Positions 31,905 to 43,352 of a stretch of DNA of 64,000 nucleotides are shown here, in pieces. Source of the DNA: Yponomeuta sedellus (Eukaryota; Arthropoda; Insecta; Lepidoptera; Yponomeutidae); the NCBI GenBank assembly GCA_934045075.1, contig OW203725.1, forward strand, positions 25,087,714-25,151,713. Direction: 5' to 3'. The notes beneath the pieces are model-generated. The model was given only the letters and a program-made list of their open reading frames with translations. It was not told where the DNA came from and ran no database searches. A program made the position numbers and the translations under genes. How positions within the stretch are numbered: position 1 is the stretch's first letter; each line of letters starts with the position of its first letter.

Positions 31905-32102
31905 AAGGCCCACTTGCGTCAGCCCGGTTAGCTGGTTAACCGGTTAAATCGATAATTTCGTACGCGAAATGATCGATTTAGCCGGTTAACTCGAGTTAAA
32001 TAGTTAGTTTTTAAATTTGTTCCTTAGCACGGGTTAGTGCATTAAAAATAAAAATAGTATAATCGAGTTAAATAAGCTAACCCGGGCTGACGCAAGTGGG
32101 CC
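31905..32102. mobile_element. MITE with AGGCCCACTTGCG ends, carrying a SINE fragment
   Basis: Inverted ends GGCCCACTTGCGTCAGCCCG and CGGGCTGACGCAAGTGGGCC, with GGTTAACCGGTTAA-type palindromes inside. A 60-bp SINE family A fragment is inserted at 32003-32062. Ends of this kind are common in Lepidoptera. Confidence 0.8.
32003..32062 (+). mobile_element. 5'-truncated SINE family A in a MITE
   Basis: Only the last 60 bp of family A are present (GTTTTTAAATTTGTTCCTTA-like sequence to AAATAGTATAA). A perfect 12-bp duplication TCGAGTTAAATA (31991-32002 and 32063-32074) flanks it. This defines the true 3' end of the family. Confidence 0.85.
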
Positions 32103-32368
32103 TACGATGGCGTTTCGTGGTGCTAAGTAACAATCGAAAAAAAATCTTAACTTGTTTTATAATACGTTGTACCTACATGTGAAATCTTGACAATTATTTT
32201 GAGATCCTACAGTCTAGAAGCTAGAATAATAACCAAGGACTTTAATCAATTATTGCCAAAAACGGCCGTTATTAGCGGATATCGATTAGTTCTAATCTAT
32301 TGATCATAGGTTCAAGACTGTAGGTTCTAAAAATAATTGTCACAGTTGTTAAGATTTCTGATGTTCAC

Positions 32369-32748
32369 TTCATTATCGTTATCAACCCTTGTATGTCTCC
32401 ACTGTTGGGGCACGGGTCTCTTCCTGCATCTCAGGAAGGTTAGGCCATACTCAACCAGGGGGGCCAAGTCCGGGTTGTTGGAGGGTTGTAAGACAGTGGC
32501 GGGCCTTACTGTCAGAAGTTATCAAGCCGCCCATAAGGCCTCTGACATGGCTTAACGACTGCCATTATATGACAGCCGGCACCAACAGCTTAACGTGCCT
32601 TGCGAAGCACGGAAGCGCTCGGAAAAATGTCACTAGCGTAGCGGTAGTCACGGGACGCTCACCCATCCCGTACCTGACCGCGCCTGTTGTTGCTAAACCA
32701 AGTGATTGATTCCAATCACTCGCTTCGCCTAGGCCACGAGCGCTTCAC
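32369..32748 (-). mobile_element. 5S-like SINE, full length with 11-bp TSD
   Basis: 380 bp flanked by perfect GATGTTCACTT repeats (32358-32368 and 32749-32759). On the minus strand it starts GAAGCGCTCGTGGCCTAGGC. Next is a stretch resembling the internal-promoter half of 5S rRNA (ATCACTTGGTTTAGCAACAA, GGCGCGGTCAGGTACGGGAT, GGTGAGCG), and then a unique body ending GGGTTGATAACGATAATG. This copy fixes the ends of the family. Confidence 0.85.
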
Positions 32749-32791
32749 GATGTTCACTTTTTGAATTGAAAGTAATTTAACGTTATGATTT

Positions 32792-33765
32792 ATGTTGTGT
32801 TTTTTTTTTTACGTAGCCTCTATGTTTGTGTCCCACTGCTGGGCAAAGGCCTCCCCCAATTCAGTCCAGAGTTTCCTGTCCTGGGTCACCTCAGGCCACT
32901 CCGGCAGATGGTTGTCGAGATCATCTCTCCAACGTCTTCTAGGCCGGCCTCGATTACGATGTCCATCGTGTGGCACCCACTCGGTGGCGAGTTTCGCCCA
33001 CCTGTCCGGGTGCATTCGACTGACATGACCAGCCCAGCTCCACTTCAGTTTCGCCGTCTGGACACCCACATCGATTATTTGGGTCCTTGCGCGTAGTGTG
33101 GTATTTCGGACGCGGTCTACCCTCCTCAGGCCCAAAATACTGCGCTCCATCGCTCTCTGACAAACCTTAAGTTTGGACTTTTGTAGTTTGGTCAGCGACC
33201 AAGTCTGGGAGCGGTGAGAACGGGCAGGACACACACATCGACGAGCTTCCGCTTTAAGGAAAGTGGAAGGTTGCCCTTCATCAGATCTTTCATGGACCAG
33301 TAGCACTTCCAGGCGTTATCGATACGGCGATCGATTTCTTTGCCTTGCCTGTTTTCGAAGCTTACTAACTGGCCCAAGTAAATGTACTCGTCGACATAAT
33401 GTATCTCCCGTCCGTCCACTTCAATTTTTCGCTTGCGACTGTTGGTCATGACTTGCGTTTTGGACCTGCTCATAGATAATCCAACCTTAAGGCTTGCCGT
33501 GTTAAGTTCCTGTAGCATCTTTTCAAGCTCAGGTACTGTTGAAGCAAACAAAACAATGTCGTCAGCAAAGCGAAGATTTGTGAGCCTTCTACCACCGACT
33601 TCAATGCCTTTGTTTGTCCATGCTCCTGTAAGCGCTCTAAAGACGTTAACCAGTGTTGACGTGAATAGTTTGGGGGACAGTGGGTCTCCCTGCTTAACAC
33701 CCTTTTCAATGATAAAAGACGGTCCATTTGAATGAAGCTTGATATTGGCTGTACTATTTATGTTG
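32792..33765 (-). pseudogene. RTE-like LINE, 5'-truncated reverse transcriptase
   Basis: A minus-strand remnant from the RT palm to the 3' end. The first frame (about 33741-33215) reads GVKQGDPLSPKLF, then LRFADDIVLFAS (the catalytic YADD-type box, here FADD) and GLSMSRSKTQVM and EYIYLGQLVSF. Near 33215 a frameshift moves the rest (RSQTWSLTKLQ, RSILGLRRVDRVRN, SWAGHVSRM, GRPRRRWRDDL) to another frame. The endonuclease is absent. It is flanked by 11-bp duplications CGTTATGATTT (32781-32791 and 33766-33776). The motif order and the KQGDPLSP/FADD pair fit RTE-type elements. Confidence 0.88.
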
Positions 33766-33836
33766 CGTTATGATTTTTTATTTTAGGTGTGTTTTTTCCC
33801 ATCGGTGGCGCTAGTTAGTACCTTGAAGCGCCTTTT

Positions 33837-34936
33837 CCGCTCAGATGTAACCGAATTCGCTCATAAAACAAATAGCGTTTTTGAAAGTCGACGGGGCGGA
33901 CCACCGGCGGATCTTAATCATCACGTGCAAGCGAAAAGGTTTCATAAGAGCTGCACTGCACAGCAACCGCTTTAGTTCTAGCTGAGTATATATTGCCAGA
34001 TTCACGTTCGGGCCACGTGTCATGTGATTGATTTACGTGCGCTCGCGTAGACTTGTTTATTGTGGCATTCATGTACTACCAGAATCTAAGCCTAGCCAGA
34101 ATCTAATAGTGATGTTCTACAAGATGTAGCTCATACCTATCTCCATTCCGCGATCGGAACACCGGACGTACTATGGGTTACCTTTCGCACTTGGTTGACT
34201 TCCGCACTAAGCGCTTTTCATCGTCCTTCATAATGTAAATATGTATTAAATATTAAATACTATGCTTTAATATTATCGTACATTAGCTGACCCAGCGAAC
34301 TGCGTACCGCCTAACAGTCGGTACTTTTTTTTCCCTCCGTAAGAACCATCCTCATGCTTCAAGGAATATTAAAAAAAAAGAATTAGCGAAATCTATTTTA
34401 GATAGAGGCGTTTATTTTCGGAGTAGTAGCGTAAAAAGGCAACTTTGGCAAATACACACTTTTCGGTAAAAAGGGTATTTTGGAGAATTGCGTCTTTGGC
34501 AAAGCTCACCTTGTAACGAGTTCCTTGTAGGTTTAACCTGTGGAGGTTTTGTTTTGAATTTTGAAAATAACTATATTTACTTACCATCCCACATCCCCGA
34601 CCTTCATCGACCTTACTCTGGACCTTAGACTATAAATTTTAAATTATTTTTTTAACTTGACAATATTTTTCATAAAAAAATTTTTTTTAAATATATTTTT
34701 TTTTTAATAAATATATTTAAAAAAATTTTTTTTTTTACCGGTTGCCCCCGGGTAGTGTAACGGTGCAAACCTCTTTACAACCTTTGACCAAACAAGCATT
34801 TGACAAAAAACGTATTATGACGAATCGCACCCTTGACCATTGGCGGAAAACCCCTTCTGGGTAGTTTCTGGGTAGGTTTAGTTTCAAACGATTGAACCTG
34901 TCAAACCAATTTTGGGTATGTGCCTGAGATTATTGC
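33837..34936. other. Intergenic stretch with repeat ends
   Basis: No exon. It holds a known-type repeat fragment at 34283-34400 (GTACCGCCTAACAGTCGGTA; a relative is at 54945-55120), a long A/T palindrome at 34665-34735, and an end of the 13661-14046 foldback family at 34756-34785. Confidence 0.5.
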
Positions 34937-35045
34937 ATCTTCTTCTTCTTCTTCAGGCTATATTAGTCCACTGCTGGATTTAGCCCTCCCCTAATAAGTG
35001 GCATAGCACAAGGTTGTGCCATCATTGGGGGGTGATGCCCATATT
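34937..35045 (-). repeat. Family D repeat end
   Basis: A minus-strand copy with a GAAGAAGAAGA tail and CCAGCAGTGGACTAATATAG. Confidence 0.6.
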
Positions 35046-35211
35046 GCATCTTATTTGGTTATATTTGATTTGGTTTAGCATGATTCATTTCGATTTATTA
35101 TGATTGTATTTAGTATTATTTCATTTAATATAGCTTTATTTGACTTGATTAATCAGGGTGTAATCAATTAATCTGTCTTTTCTAATTTGTTTGAAAGTTA
35201 TTAGTGGAAAC

Positions 35212-36175
35212 TTCACTGGTTTATATATGGCACCGGAAAATAACAAGATCCGCCAGTTTATAAATTTCCTAGCAAATTTTAAACTTTCGTAGGATTGTAA
35301 ACGAGAGATATATTGTATTATCTTACGCCCACATTTTCGCAAATTGATAAACTTACCAAATTCAAGCGTAAAATAATAAGTAAGCCTTAACGAAACGCCA
35401 CCTGCGCTCTGATTCGTTCAATAAGTCACGTGTTCCTGCTCCATCTAGAAATATCGTTGATGAAGTGAAATTTACCACAGAGATACGAAAGTTTTATAGT
35501 GGTCATGGGCAAAATAGTAAGAAGTCGATTAAAAAAGTCGAAAATTAAACAAGTCGTTAAAATGATGTAAGACTATAATAAAGCTAAAGCTTTGGGACGT
35601 CGCAATGTTGCAAACCGTTCTTATTAACGTTCTTATTAATTAGGTTCAAAGTTTCAGGATGGAGCGAAGCTCCATCCTAGAACTTCGGGTGTTAGGTTTT
35701 TTTTTATATAAGAGGAAAAAAAATAGGTCCAGAAGAACAAAATCATTCATACAGCAAGATTTTGAGGTTAGGTTTACAGAAAACTCCGGCAAGAATGGAT
35801 TGCAGGTAGGTAATCGAAACTGATCAATTTATACTAGTTTGTCAAGTTTGATCGTACCTAAGTCTATGGACACAAGCATTGCCACTGTCGACATCAACCA
35901 ATCAGAGAGCAGTGTGTTATATTTGCCGTATTTTATAAAAGCGTAAAATAAAAAGCTCTTCTGTAATTGGTCGAACTGCTTAGAATCTTACGAATGGATA
36001 TTCGTTAGTTTATAAATTAACCACGAGACTTCGCAAATTAATAAATTTGCGAAAATGTGGGCGTAAAATATTACAATTTATCTCTCGTTTACAATCCTAC
36101 GAAAGTTTATAAATTTCCTAGGTAATTTATAAACTTGCGGATCTTGTTATCTTCCGGTGACATATATATTAAAAA
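35212..36175. mobile_element. Foldback element, about 0.96 kb with 140-bp arms
   Basis: The left arm (35212-35352) and right arm (36035-36175) are reverse complements with few differences: CACCGGAAAATAACAAGATC pairs with GATCTTGTTATCTTCCGGTG, and TACGCCCACATTTTCGCAAA with TTTGCGAAAATGTGGGCGTA. About 680 bp of unique sequence lie between them, with no recognised frame (short hairpin at 35655-35672, GGATGGAGCGAAGCTCCATC). Confidence 0.85.
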
Positions 36176-36392
36176 TGTCTACGTAATACAGAGAATAGTG
36201 TAAAGAGGTTCAAAATTTCACTGATGCCGGTGAGTCGCCCATTAGCTCAGTTGGATAGAACGCTGGCACGGATAGCCAGAGGTCGCGGGTTCGAGTGCCG
36301 GCATGGGTGGTATTTTTAGCCTCTAAATAGGTTTTTTAAAATTGTCCTTAGCACGGGTTAGTGCATTAAAAAATAAAAATAGTATAAAAACA
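36176..36392 (+). mobile_element. tRNA-like SINE, family A, direct form
   Basis: 5' leader CTACGTAATACAGAGAATAG, tRNA-like module 36234-36309, direct 3' tail to AAATAGTATAAA. It starts immediately after the foldback at 35212-36175. Confidence 0.8.
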
Positions 36393-37533
36393 CGTTTAAA
36401 CTCAAATTTTCCTTCGAGAACCTAAATGGGGAAACATATTATAGGTACATACATTAAAAAAAGAACCTCCTTATTTTTAAGTCGGTTAAAAATAACCTAG
36501 TGCATAAATTCATCTACGAGTACTATGTCTGGCCAGGTACGAAGATACCTACTAGACTAGTCAGGTATATAACTATGTTAAGCGGACGGACGTCTTTGAT
36601 TGAAGTGACTGTAATTTCCTCTACTAATCGCGGCTCCAGACAGTACAGGGAAACCAGCCTACTTTAAGACAGAGTTCTGTCTTGACCCTGCATCGTAGGA
36701 TGTTGCATCTTTAGGGTGTTACCACGATAGCTAGCTGAGGCGGCGCGGGGTGCGGAGGGGGCAGCCTTATTGTCTATTGTCGCGGCTCCATAAAATCATC
36801 GCCTATGTAAAATTACACCTATTAAACTCAGACTATCGAAAAACGTTGTACGAGTATTCATCACAGGGTGTGGTGTAAAGGATGGACAGTTTTAGTCAGA
36901 ATCGATATTGACCACTTGAAATGCACTTTTAAAATACTGTTGATATTATTAGCAATAAAAATGTCTATGTCTTTATAATAACCAAAGACTACTCCATCTA
37001 TAAGAAAGTCCCAAGCAGTACAGCGTCCGAGTGGGCCCGTCACCAAGAGTTAATGAAGGTGCCACTGGACGCTATATCAATCATCTCATCAATCAATCCT
37101 ATGCAAAGGTATAAGTTTTTTTTATAATAAGCAAAATATAAAAACAAAATAATATTTTTATTATCATACAGATAAAATTAAAATAACTTGCACACAACCA
37201 AGAACGTGACTAAAACGTCCTTGCACACAACACAATTAAATTCAATTTATATCAACGTAAAGAATTTACATTCAGCTTGCTGAATGTCGAAGTACAATGT
37301 AACATGAGAGTGAAAGCACAATAAAATAAATTGTACAAATCAGTTTCGGCAGCCACCAGTAGTAATCCAAGCCAAGGCCTCTATTTGGAGTCAAGCTTGT
37401 TAACCGGTGAAGACCAACGTGGCAGTCTAGTAAAGTTATAAAATTATGTCCCGTATGTGGAATCCCAATGAAAACCTGAAGTAAAAAATTAGTCAAATTC
37501 TTGTCCGAAAAAATACATACCTATTATGAACTT
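36393..37533. other. Intergenic DNA, nothing recognised
   Basis: No exon or bounded repeat supported. A GC-rich patch at 36735-36760 has no frame. Confidence 0.45.
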
Positions 37534-37587
37534 ATACTATTTTTATTTTTTAATGCACTAACCCGTGCTAAGGAATAGGTTTTTAAA
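37534..37587 (-). mobile_element. Short SINE family A copy, twin-primed form
   Basis: The reverse-complemented tail (TTTAATGCACTAACCCGTGC) joins directly to AATAGGTTTTTAAA, the recurrent internal point. Flanks TATTATGAACTT (37522-37533) and TATTATGACCTT (37588-37599) match at 11 of 12 bases. Confidence 0.75.
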
Positions 37588-37599
37588 TATTATGACCTT

Positions 37600-39997
37600 G
37601 TACATGTATGAACTTGCCGATTTCCTCATCTCCAGGAAATTAGCAGGTTTTGATAATATTATCAAATGATCATGTTTATCAAACTCTGGCCAATTTTCAA
37701 ATGTGGTAAATTCTGTAAATTCTCTAACAACACAATCCTCTAGCTAGAATCTTGCTAAGTTTAGTCTAAATTAAAAATCCAGGTTTTGCCTACACCATAG
37801 TGCGGGCTATCATTGGATTCGTCTATTAAAAATATTATGAGGAAAACCATTCCTCGATTTAGGAATCCGTTAGCGAAACATTAAGCTTTAAAGCGTACGT
37901 TTTTGATAGAGTAGGTCGCCCCCCTTGTACCCTGTAGTAGGGCGTTATAGGCTACATTAAAAAAGTTCTTTGAACCCTTGTTTCACATTTGTTTGAATCC
38001 CCGTGATGATTTGACCTTTTCAACACGCAATACTTCCTCAAGCCTCATTGAGGTCACACTCGGTACATCGTATAATATATCACATTTAACGTTATTCGAA
38101 ATCAACGACCAAAGGCGATTTATGAAAAGAAAAATAAAGACGAAGGTCTCTGCGCTGCGCGGGCGCGACGTCAATCATACGAATCGACAGGTGATCACGC
38201 GGGTAGGGATGGGAATCGTTTCTGGATTTCGCTATCGATAGAGTGTTGGACCATTACTTCTTTTACGTGGGAGATCAAATCTTGTATGATAATAATTTTT
38301 AACCTCGGTTGTTTTGCGTGATTGGTGCAGTTCGAAGCTAATATATTTTAATGGCCTGTAATGGTCTAGAAGAGTGGACCTCATCGACTACCCACCAGCA
38401 GATCCTATTTTTATTAGAGAACGTATTATACCATGGGGAGTCCTCAAATTACCATACTTGGTCTCAGGGAAGGGGTGGGAGGCGTCGGTTTTCACGATTT
38501 GGTCACGTAGTCAAAATCTCCTAGAGAAATCTCGCGGTTTTTTGAGCTATATTTAAATTATGGAGTGCAGTATTCAGTGCTTTTTACTCACAAGTACAAG
38601 CACAGACGCTAGTCGACTCAATTTCTGTACTTTTTTTTTGTAATTTGAACAATTTTTTTATCAAAAATGCCACTACAGGATCCACCGTCCATTACAGGGT
38701 TATTTATAAAAAAAACTGGTATAAACCGAATTAATTTCCGTCTTAAGAGTATTTTATCGGGATCGACTATTTATAAATAAGACTGTTAATTTGCAAGGGC
38801 TTAATACAAGAAATTTTTATTTATCGATATCAATAAAAAATCCCCTCCCTTGCAGCCTCGTTGTAGCGGTATTATCATGTCAAAGTGTGAGATATCTCGG
38901 CTGCAATGCGCGGGATGTCATCCTGAATCATACATATCCCTGCGCGCGGGCATCGCGCCGAAACACGCATGATCGCAGGGCTGCTACAAACAGAACTTTG
39001 TAAATATCATGACACTTAAAAATGGCAAACAGTAAGAAAAGTACTTAGAAGATTCGTTAGATTGAACTTTATGGTATACCCAACTTTACCCACCAACCTT
39101 TATTTAACAAGCACGATTTCATAAAACACTCCTCAAACAGAGTTTAATCAAATAGTCTGCGGCATATGGAACGATTTAACCACAGTTTTATTTAAACTGC
39201 CTCTTGAGGAGTATTTCAGAGGAATCGTGACTTTATGAATACCTACGACCATCAACGTTTAGGACTTTAGGGTATGGACTGTTTATTATGGAACTAAAGT
39301 GAGATTTAACTATAAAACATTTTTTTTATATCTGTATTAAGACCACGGTATAGGTCAGAGAGGTTAGTGCTAGAAAGCTGCAATTTTGCATACATATTAA
39401 TCATGTACACAAAATGGTAGCAAAAACACATTTAATTTTGGTGTATTTTTGAATTGGTTGTTTAAAAACATTGTGGGTGTAGAACGACCATTTTTCGATT
39501 TATGGTACCGAATGCAATTTTTTTCCGAGAAGGGCGTCACCCTCCTGTGATGAAGTTTTTATTCTGTAAAGCAGATAAAACTCCCTCTTTCTATGGAACC
39601 CTAAACTGCGCGTGGCCGGACACGCAATTGGCCAGTTTTTTAATAAATAGAACCGAAATACTTTAGCACAGGCTATTTAAACTGCTGTTTCGGAGTCACT
39701 TAAAAACACTTATAGTACTTACTTAACTTACCTAGGTACTTGCTTACCTACTTACCAGAGTCAGAGTTCTGTTAACCAAAAGGAAAAGTTCGTACATACT
39801 GCTTCACATCAGAAAGTGTTCTTTATCTGTCTTATGGAAATAGACTCGCAACCGGTGGCCTTCCACATCAAGGGTTCTGTTACAGACGGACACAGATTTG
39901 AATCTATGCAGACAGAACGGAAAATCAATTTTTTATTTTCACATGCCGTGCCAACCCTGCGTTAAATTCAGCCAGCCGACTTGACGACGCGATTCCG
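37600..39997. other. Intergenic DNA upstream of the Q-rich gene
   Basis: No exon was seen. Degraded foldback-type sequences with TTTATAAA ends occur at about 38695-38790 and 39110-39245 (arms CACTCCTCAAACAGAGTTTAA and TTTAAACTGCCTCTTGAGGAG; relatives at 2600-2715, 12930-13000 and 42125-42275). Confidence 0.45.
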
Positions 39998-40005
39998 TAT
40001 AAAAG
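39998..40005 (+). promoter_or_regulatory. TATA box of the Q-rich gene
   Basis: TATAAAAG lies 57 bp upstream of the ATG at 40062-40064, which leaves room for a start site near 40028-40036 and a leader of about 30 nt. This is a typical arrangement for a strongly, tissue-specifically expressed secreted-protein gene. The start site itself is inferred. Confidence 0.65.
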
Positions 40006-40061
40006 TGTGTCCTTGGTCGGCATTTGGGCAATCTCATCGCGGACCTTGAGACTGTACAACG

Positions 40062-41644
40062 ATGCGCGGATCGAAGCTCGCTGTCCTTGTAAGTACCTGT
40101 CTAAGTACTTAGGTGTGTCTTTGTTTAGAACATTACTAGCCTAATGTGCTTCAAAATTACTTATAATCTGTTAGCTTTTACAATAGAATACTTTACCTCG
40201 GCTAAAATCGGATATATTCGTGAGAAATAACGAAACTGACACTTAATCACACATAACTTTTCAAAATACTAAAGAAAAGTTTTATACAGAGCAGGAAGTA
40301 TTATTACACTCGTGTGCTTTCGGCGAAAACTGAAGCCTACTATAAAGCCCGAGGTATATTCTAAAAGATAACAGACTGTACCACATTCATCGATTGGGTA
40401 ATACTTACAATATACTTGATTCTTGCTCACATTCGCATTCGTTTCTGAATTGAGAATTTGACTTAGTAAATACTTAGGTAACGTTCTGTCACGCTCTTTT
40501 ATTGGAAATTCGAAGAGACAGCACTACACTTCAGTATTTACTTATCGAAATTCAGAAACTGGCTCTAAGTGTCCGATACCCCTGCGAGAAGGAAATAAAA
40601 AGATTACTTACTAATAAACTAATTATTCCTAGTCACAAACCAGAATCTTTGGACTTGGAGTTAGACTGCAAGACCCAGCCATTATACTATTAATATTAAA
40701 ATACTTATTCCATTTTTTTCTGGTAGCTACTTGCCGCTGGCTTCATAAGCCACGCCACGCCGATGTTCAACAAGGAGGCGCGGACGGGGCTTCATATCCC
40801 GGAGAAGATCATAGGAGGCGTTATCGACATCGTGCACAGCCACAAAAACAAACCAGTGCCCACCCAGAGCCAGGGCAGCTTCCAGCACCAGCAACAGACC
40901 CAAGTGCAAGGCTTCTCGCCCAACTACCCTCAATACCCTCAAACTTGGGCCCCTCAGCAGAACTACCCAAACAACATAGGCTACAACCCCCAGTACCAAG
41001 GACAGTACCAATCCCAAGGTCAATACAACGGTAACTCGAACAACGGAAACTTTCAAAACGGAGCTGGACACTTTGCCCATACAAACAGCGGTAACTTTGC
41101 CCAGAGCTCCAACCAAGGACAGTTCCAAGGGCAAAACCAATACTACCCTCAGCAAGGAAGTCCGTCCGGAAATTACGGAGGCACTAGCCAGAGTCAAGGC
41201 AATTATCAAGGCAACTACAGCCCTGCCAACCAAGGCCCTAGTAATCAGGGCCAATATCAGCCAGTCTACCCCCAGACTGGTTACCCAGCACATAACCAAG
41301 GACATTACCAACAGGGAAGTCAGACTATGGGCGGGAATCACTTGTCCTCAACAGTCCAGAACCAGGGGAGCCACGTGACGACCCCAGGCCAAGGTGGGAG
41401 CCACATGACGTCGGGCCAATCGCAGGTCTCCAACGTGAGTCATATGACGTCTGGCGGGTCGAACCACATGAGCTCCGGGAGTCACATGACTTCAGGGACG
41501 CAAGGGCAATGGGTGAACGGCAACGGTGGACCTACATGCGTGTGCCAGGCGTGGACGCCGCCACCCGGGGCGGTGGACGATAGCATGCCAGCTGCTAGTG
41601 GCCATGCAGCACCAACTGACATTAAGGAACAAACTCAAAACTAA
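40062..41644 (+). CDS. Secreted Gln/Asn/Gly-rich protein, unknown family
   Basis: Two coding exons, 40062-40088 and 40727-41644 (phase 0, GT-AG), encode 314 aa. Residues 1-21 form a signal peptide (MRGSKLAVLLLAAGFISHA). A short non-repetitive segment follows (FNKEARTGLHIPEKIIGGVI, about 24-44). Residues 55-210 are low-complexity, rich in Q, N, G, Y and P (QGQYQ, GNYQGNY, YPQYPQ). Residues 215-265 hold spaced SHMTSG motifs (SHVTTP, SHMTSG, NHMSSG, SHMTSG). A tail with the only two cysteines (CVC) and WTPPP ends the protein. The 27-nt first exon with most of the signal peptide in exon 2 resembles cuticle, chorion and silk genes. It has a TATA box, and AATAAA at 42044-42049. Possible extracellular matrix, cuticle, silk or glue protein; the family is not recognised. 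It has no visible link to the beta genes around it. Confidence 0.88.
40436..40572. mobile_element. Foldback MITE in the Q-rich gene intron
   Basis: Arms TTTCTGAATTGAGAATTTGA and CGAAATTCAGAAACTGGC. Better copies are at 42644-42780 and 49405-49530. It lies in the only intron of the Q-rich gene. Confidence 0.65.
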
Positions 41645-42043
41645 AAGAGACGCTAGTCGATCAGTTTTTACGTTAAGCTTGTCCTGAAAATACTTCACTC
41701 GCGTCAAATCACGCCTGAATTTCAAAAAAGGAGCGCATGGGTGTTTCAGTCGACAGTAAATCAATTGTAAAAGTGTAGTAACAAAGTCGCCCGTAACGCA
41801 ATTGAATAGAGTGTAAAGTGAAGTGAAGCTTTTAGCAACTGAATGGAGTGTAAAGTGAAGGTTGAAGCGCTGTCGACTGTAAGCAACCTCGTATATGAGA
41901 GCCCGCCGATTGAGTAATGATTTTGTTTTCGGTTATGTGCATTTATAAGCATTTTGAGAGTCTGGCCTGCATGAGGACGTGTATGGGCTGCTATCTCTAT
42001 CATGTAAAAACTGTAGCTTTGCTAAGGCTAGCGAAAAAGAAAT

Positions 42044-42049
42044 AATAAA
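42044..42049 (+). terminator. Poly(A) signal of the Q-rich gene
   Basis: AATAAA about 400 bp after the stop codon, followed by a GT-containing stretch (GCTGTGTCACGGGGTG). Confidence 0.5.
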
Positions 42050-42124
42050 GCTGTGTCACGGGGTGCTAATGTGATGCATTTTACATGGCTTTAGGAAGTA
42101 GGTACATAGTTTTACATACGTTAG

Positions 42125-42275
42125 CCTTATTTATAAAAATACAATGCCTTAAAACCTCCATAAGAGCTGTCTTAAATAGTCTGCGGTGGAGAGTTTACAC
42201 GGAAAAAACGCTACCACAGATTAAATAAATTGACTGTAAGGAGGAGTCGTGTTTTTATAAATAAGACTGTAAGTC
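42125..42275. mobile_element. MITE with TTTATAAA ends
   Basis: Ends ATTTATAAAAATACAATGCC (left) and CGTGTTTTTATAAAT (right), with an inner GGAGAGTTT...ACTGTAAGGAGGAG pair. Non-coding. Relatives are at 2600-2715, 38695-38790 and 39110-39245. Confidence 0.55.
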
Positions 42276-42643
42276 TTTTGTTACATATTTAAGTGGGATT
42301 TAATTTATTTTACGGTGTTGGTTCGTTAATGACTGATCTCTTTGTCTTCAAAAATATTTCTAGACGCGGCGGGCACCAAGTTTAAACAGTTTCTCTATTT
42401 TGTACCGACTGCAATAAACATTTTAGGTCTTATGCTGCTTCTGTTACTGAAAGCAGCGGAATTATAAAACCAAAGTGTTTTTGCTCTAGTTGAATCAAAT
42501 CTAATCAATTTTATATAAACGTTAAAAAAATACATTGTGTTTACTGAATGTCAACGTACAATGTAAGCCGCTGCCTTCGGGCCGTAGTGTAGTGGAAAAA
42601 AAACTCCACCCTGGCCATCTTTTCTCATGTCATCTTAAACAAA

Positions 42644-42780
42644 GAGTCAGTTTCTGAATTGAGAATCTCGCTAAGTAAATACTTCAATGTACTGCTGTCT
42701 CTTCGAATTTCGCAGAAAAGAGGAAAAAACCTTACTGAAGTAATTACTTAGTAAAATTCTCAATTCATAAACTGGCCCTT
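42644..42780. mobile_element. Foldback MITE, best copy
   Basis: Left arm GAGTCAGTTTCTGAATTGAG and right arm CTCAATTCATAAACTGGCCC, continued by CTAAGTAAATACTT/AAGTAATTACTTAG. Same family as 40436-40572 and 49405-49530. Confidence 0.75.
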
Positions 42781-43218
42781 AATACATCAGTTGCCGTATA
42801 CGTATGACAAGATTCCATGAAAATTTTGGGAATGTTTTAACTACGATGGACTTTATTCCGCGCCTAGATTTTATGCTCAATTTTGTTAAGTTATTTATTA
42901 ACTTTGATTAAATTGTCTTGTATTCATTTTCAAATGACATCCATATTTATTTTACTATCTATACTGGTTCTAGGGTAGATTAGCGTCTACCTACCCCTTT
43001 CAATCTCTGCATCGTCGTAGAGCTCCATCTTTAATAAGACTTCACAATTTTTGAAACAAGATCTCTGCGGTTCCAGTCAACTTCATCTCAGTGTTTTAGT
43101 TTCTAAACTTTACACACAGATGGCGACACTCTAGTCTCAGAAAACCGGAAAATGAAGAAAAACAATCGATAGGTATCAATTTATTACTTTTCGGAGGTTA
43201 CCTAGTGCATAGTTATAT

Positions 43219-43352
43219 ATTAAACGGGTCAAATCGCAATTATTTATTAGGTAGTCTACCCGAGACCACGGCAATTGTAACGCTGCCGTAACGTCGGGAA
43301 ATAAGGTAATGACGTTTTACCTAATAAATAATAGCGGTTTGACCCGTATGAG
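43219..43352. mobile_element. MITE with TTAAACGGGTCAAA ends
   Basis: Inverted ends TTAAACGGGTCAAATCGCAA and GCGGTTTGACCCGTATGA, with TTATTTATTAGGTA/TACCTAATAAATAA inside them. A fragment of the same end occurs at 22095-22120. Confidence 0.75.

Larger units (their letters stand above)
32108..33836. mobile_element. Foldback element, family P, with two nested retroelements
   Basis: The left arm begins GGCGTTTCGTGGTGCTAAGT, the palindromic centre is near 32255-32278 and the right arm continues to 32368. The arm is then interrupted by a 5S-like SINE (32369-32748) and an RTE-like LINE (32792-33765), and resumes to GGCGCTAGTTAGTACCTTGA and GCGCCTT. Without the insertions it would be about 350 bp. 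Confidence 0.8.

Noticed and set aside
32809..33306. Separate host gene encoding a 165-aa protein on the minus strand
   Set aside because: It is the C-terminal part of the RTE-like LINE after a frameshift, not an independent gene.
40727..41341. 204-codon minus-strand frame with Val/Leu-rich translation
   Set aside because: It is the antisense shadow of the Q-rich coding exon; the plus strand has signal peptide, splice junction, TATA box and poly(A) signal.
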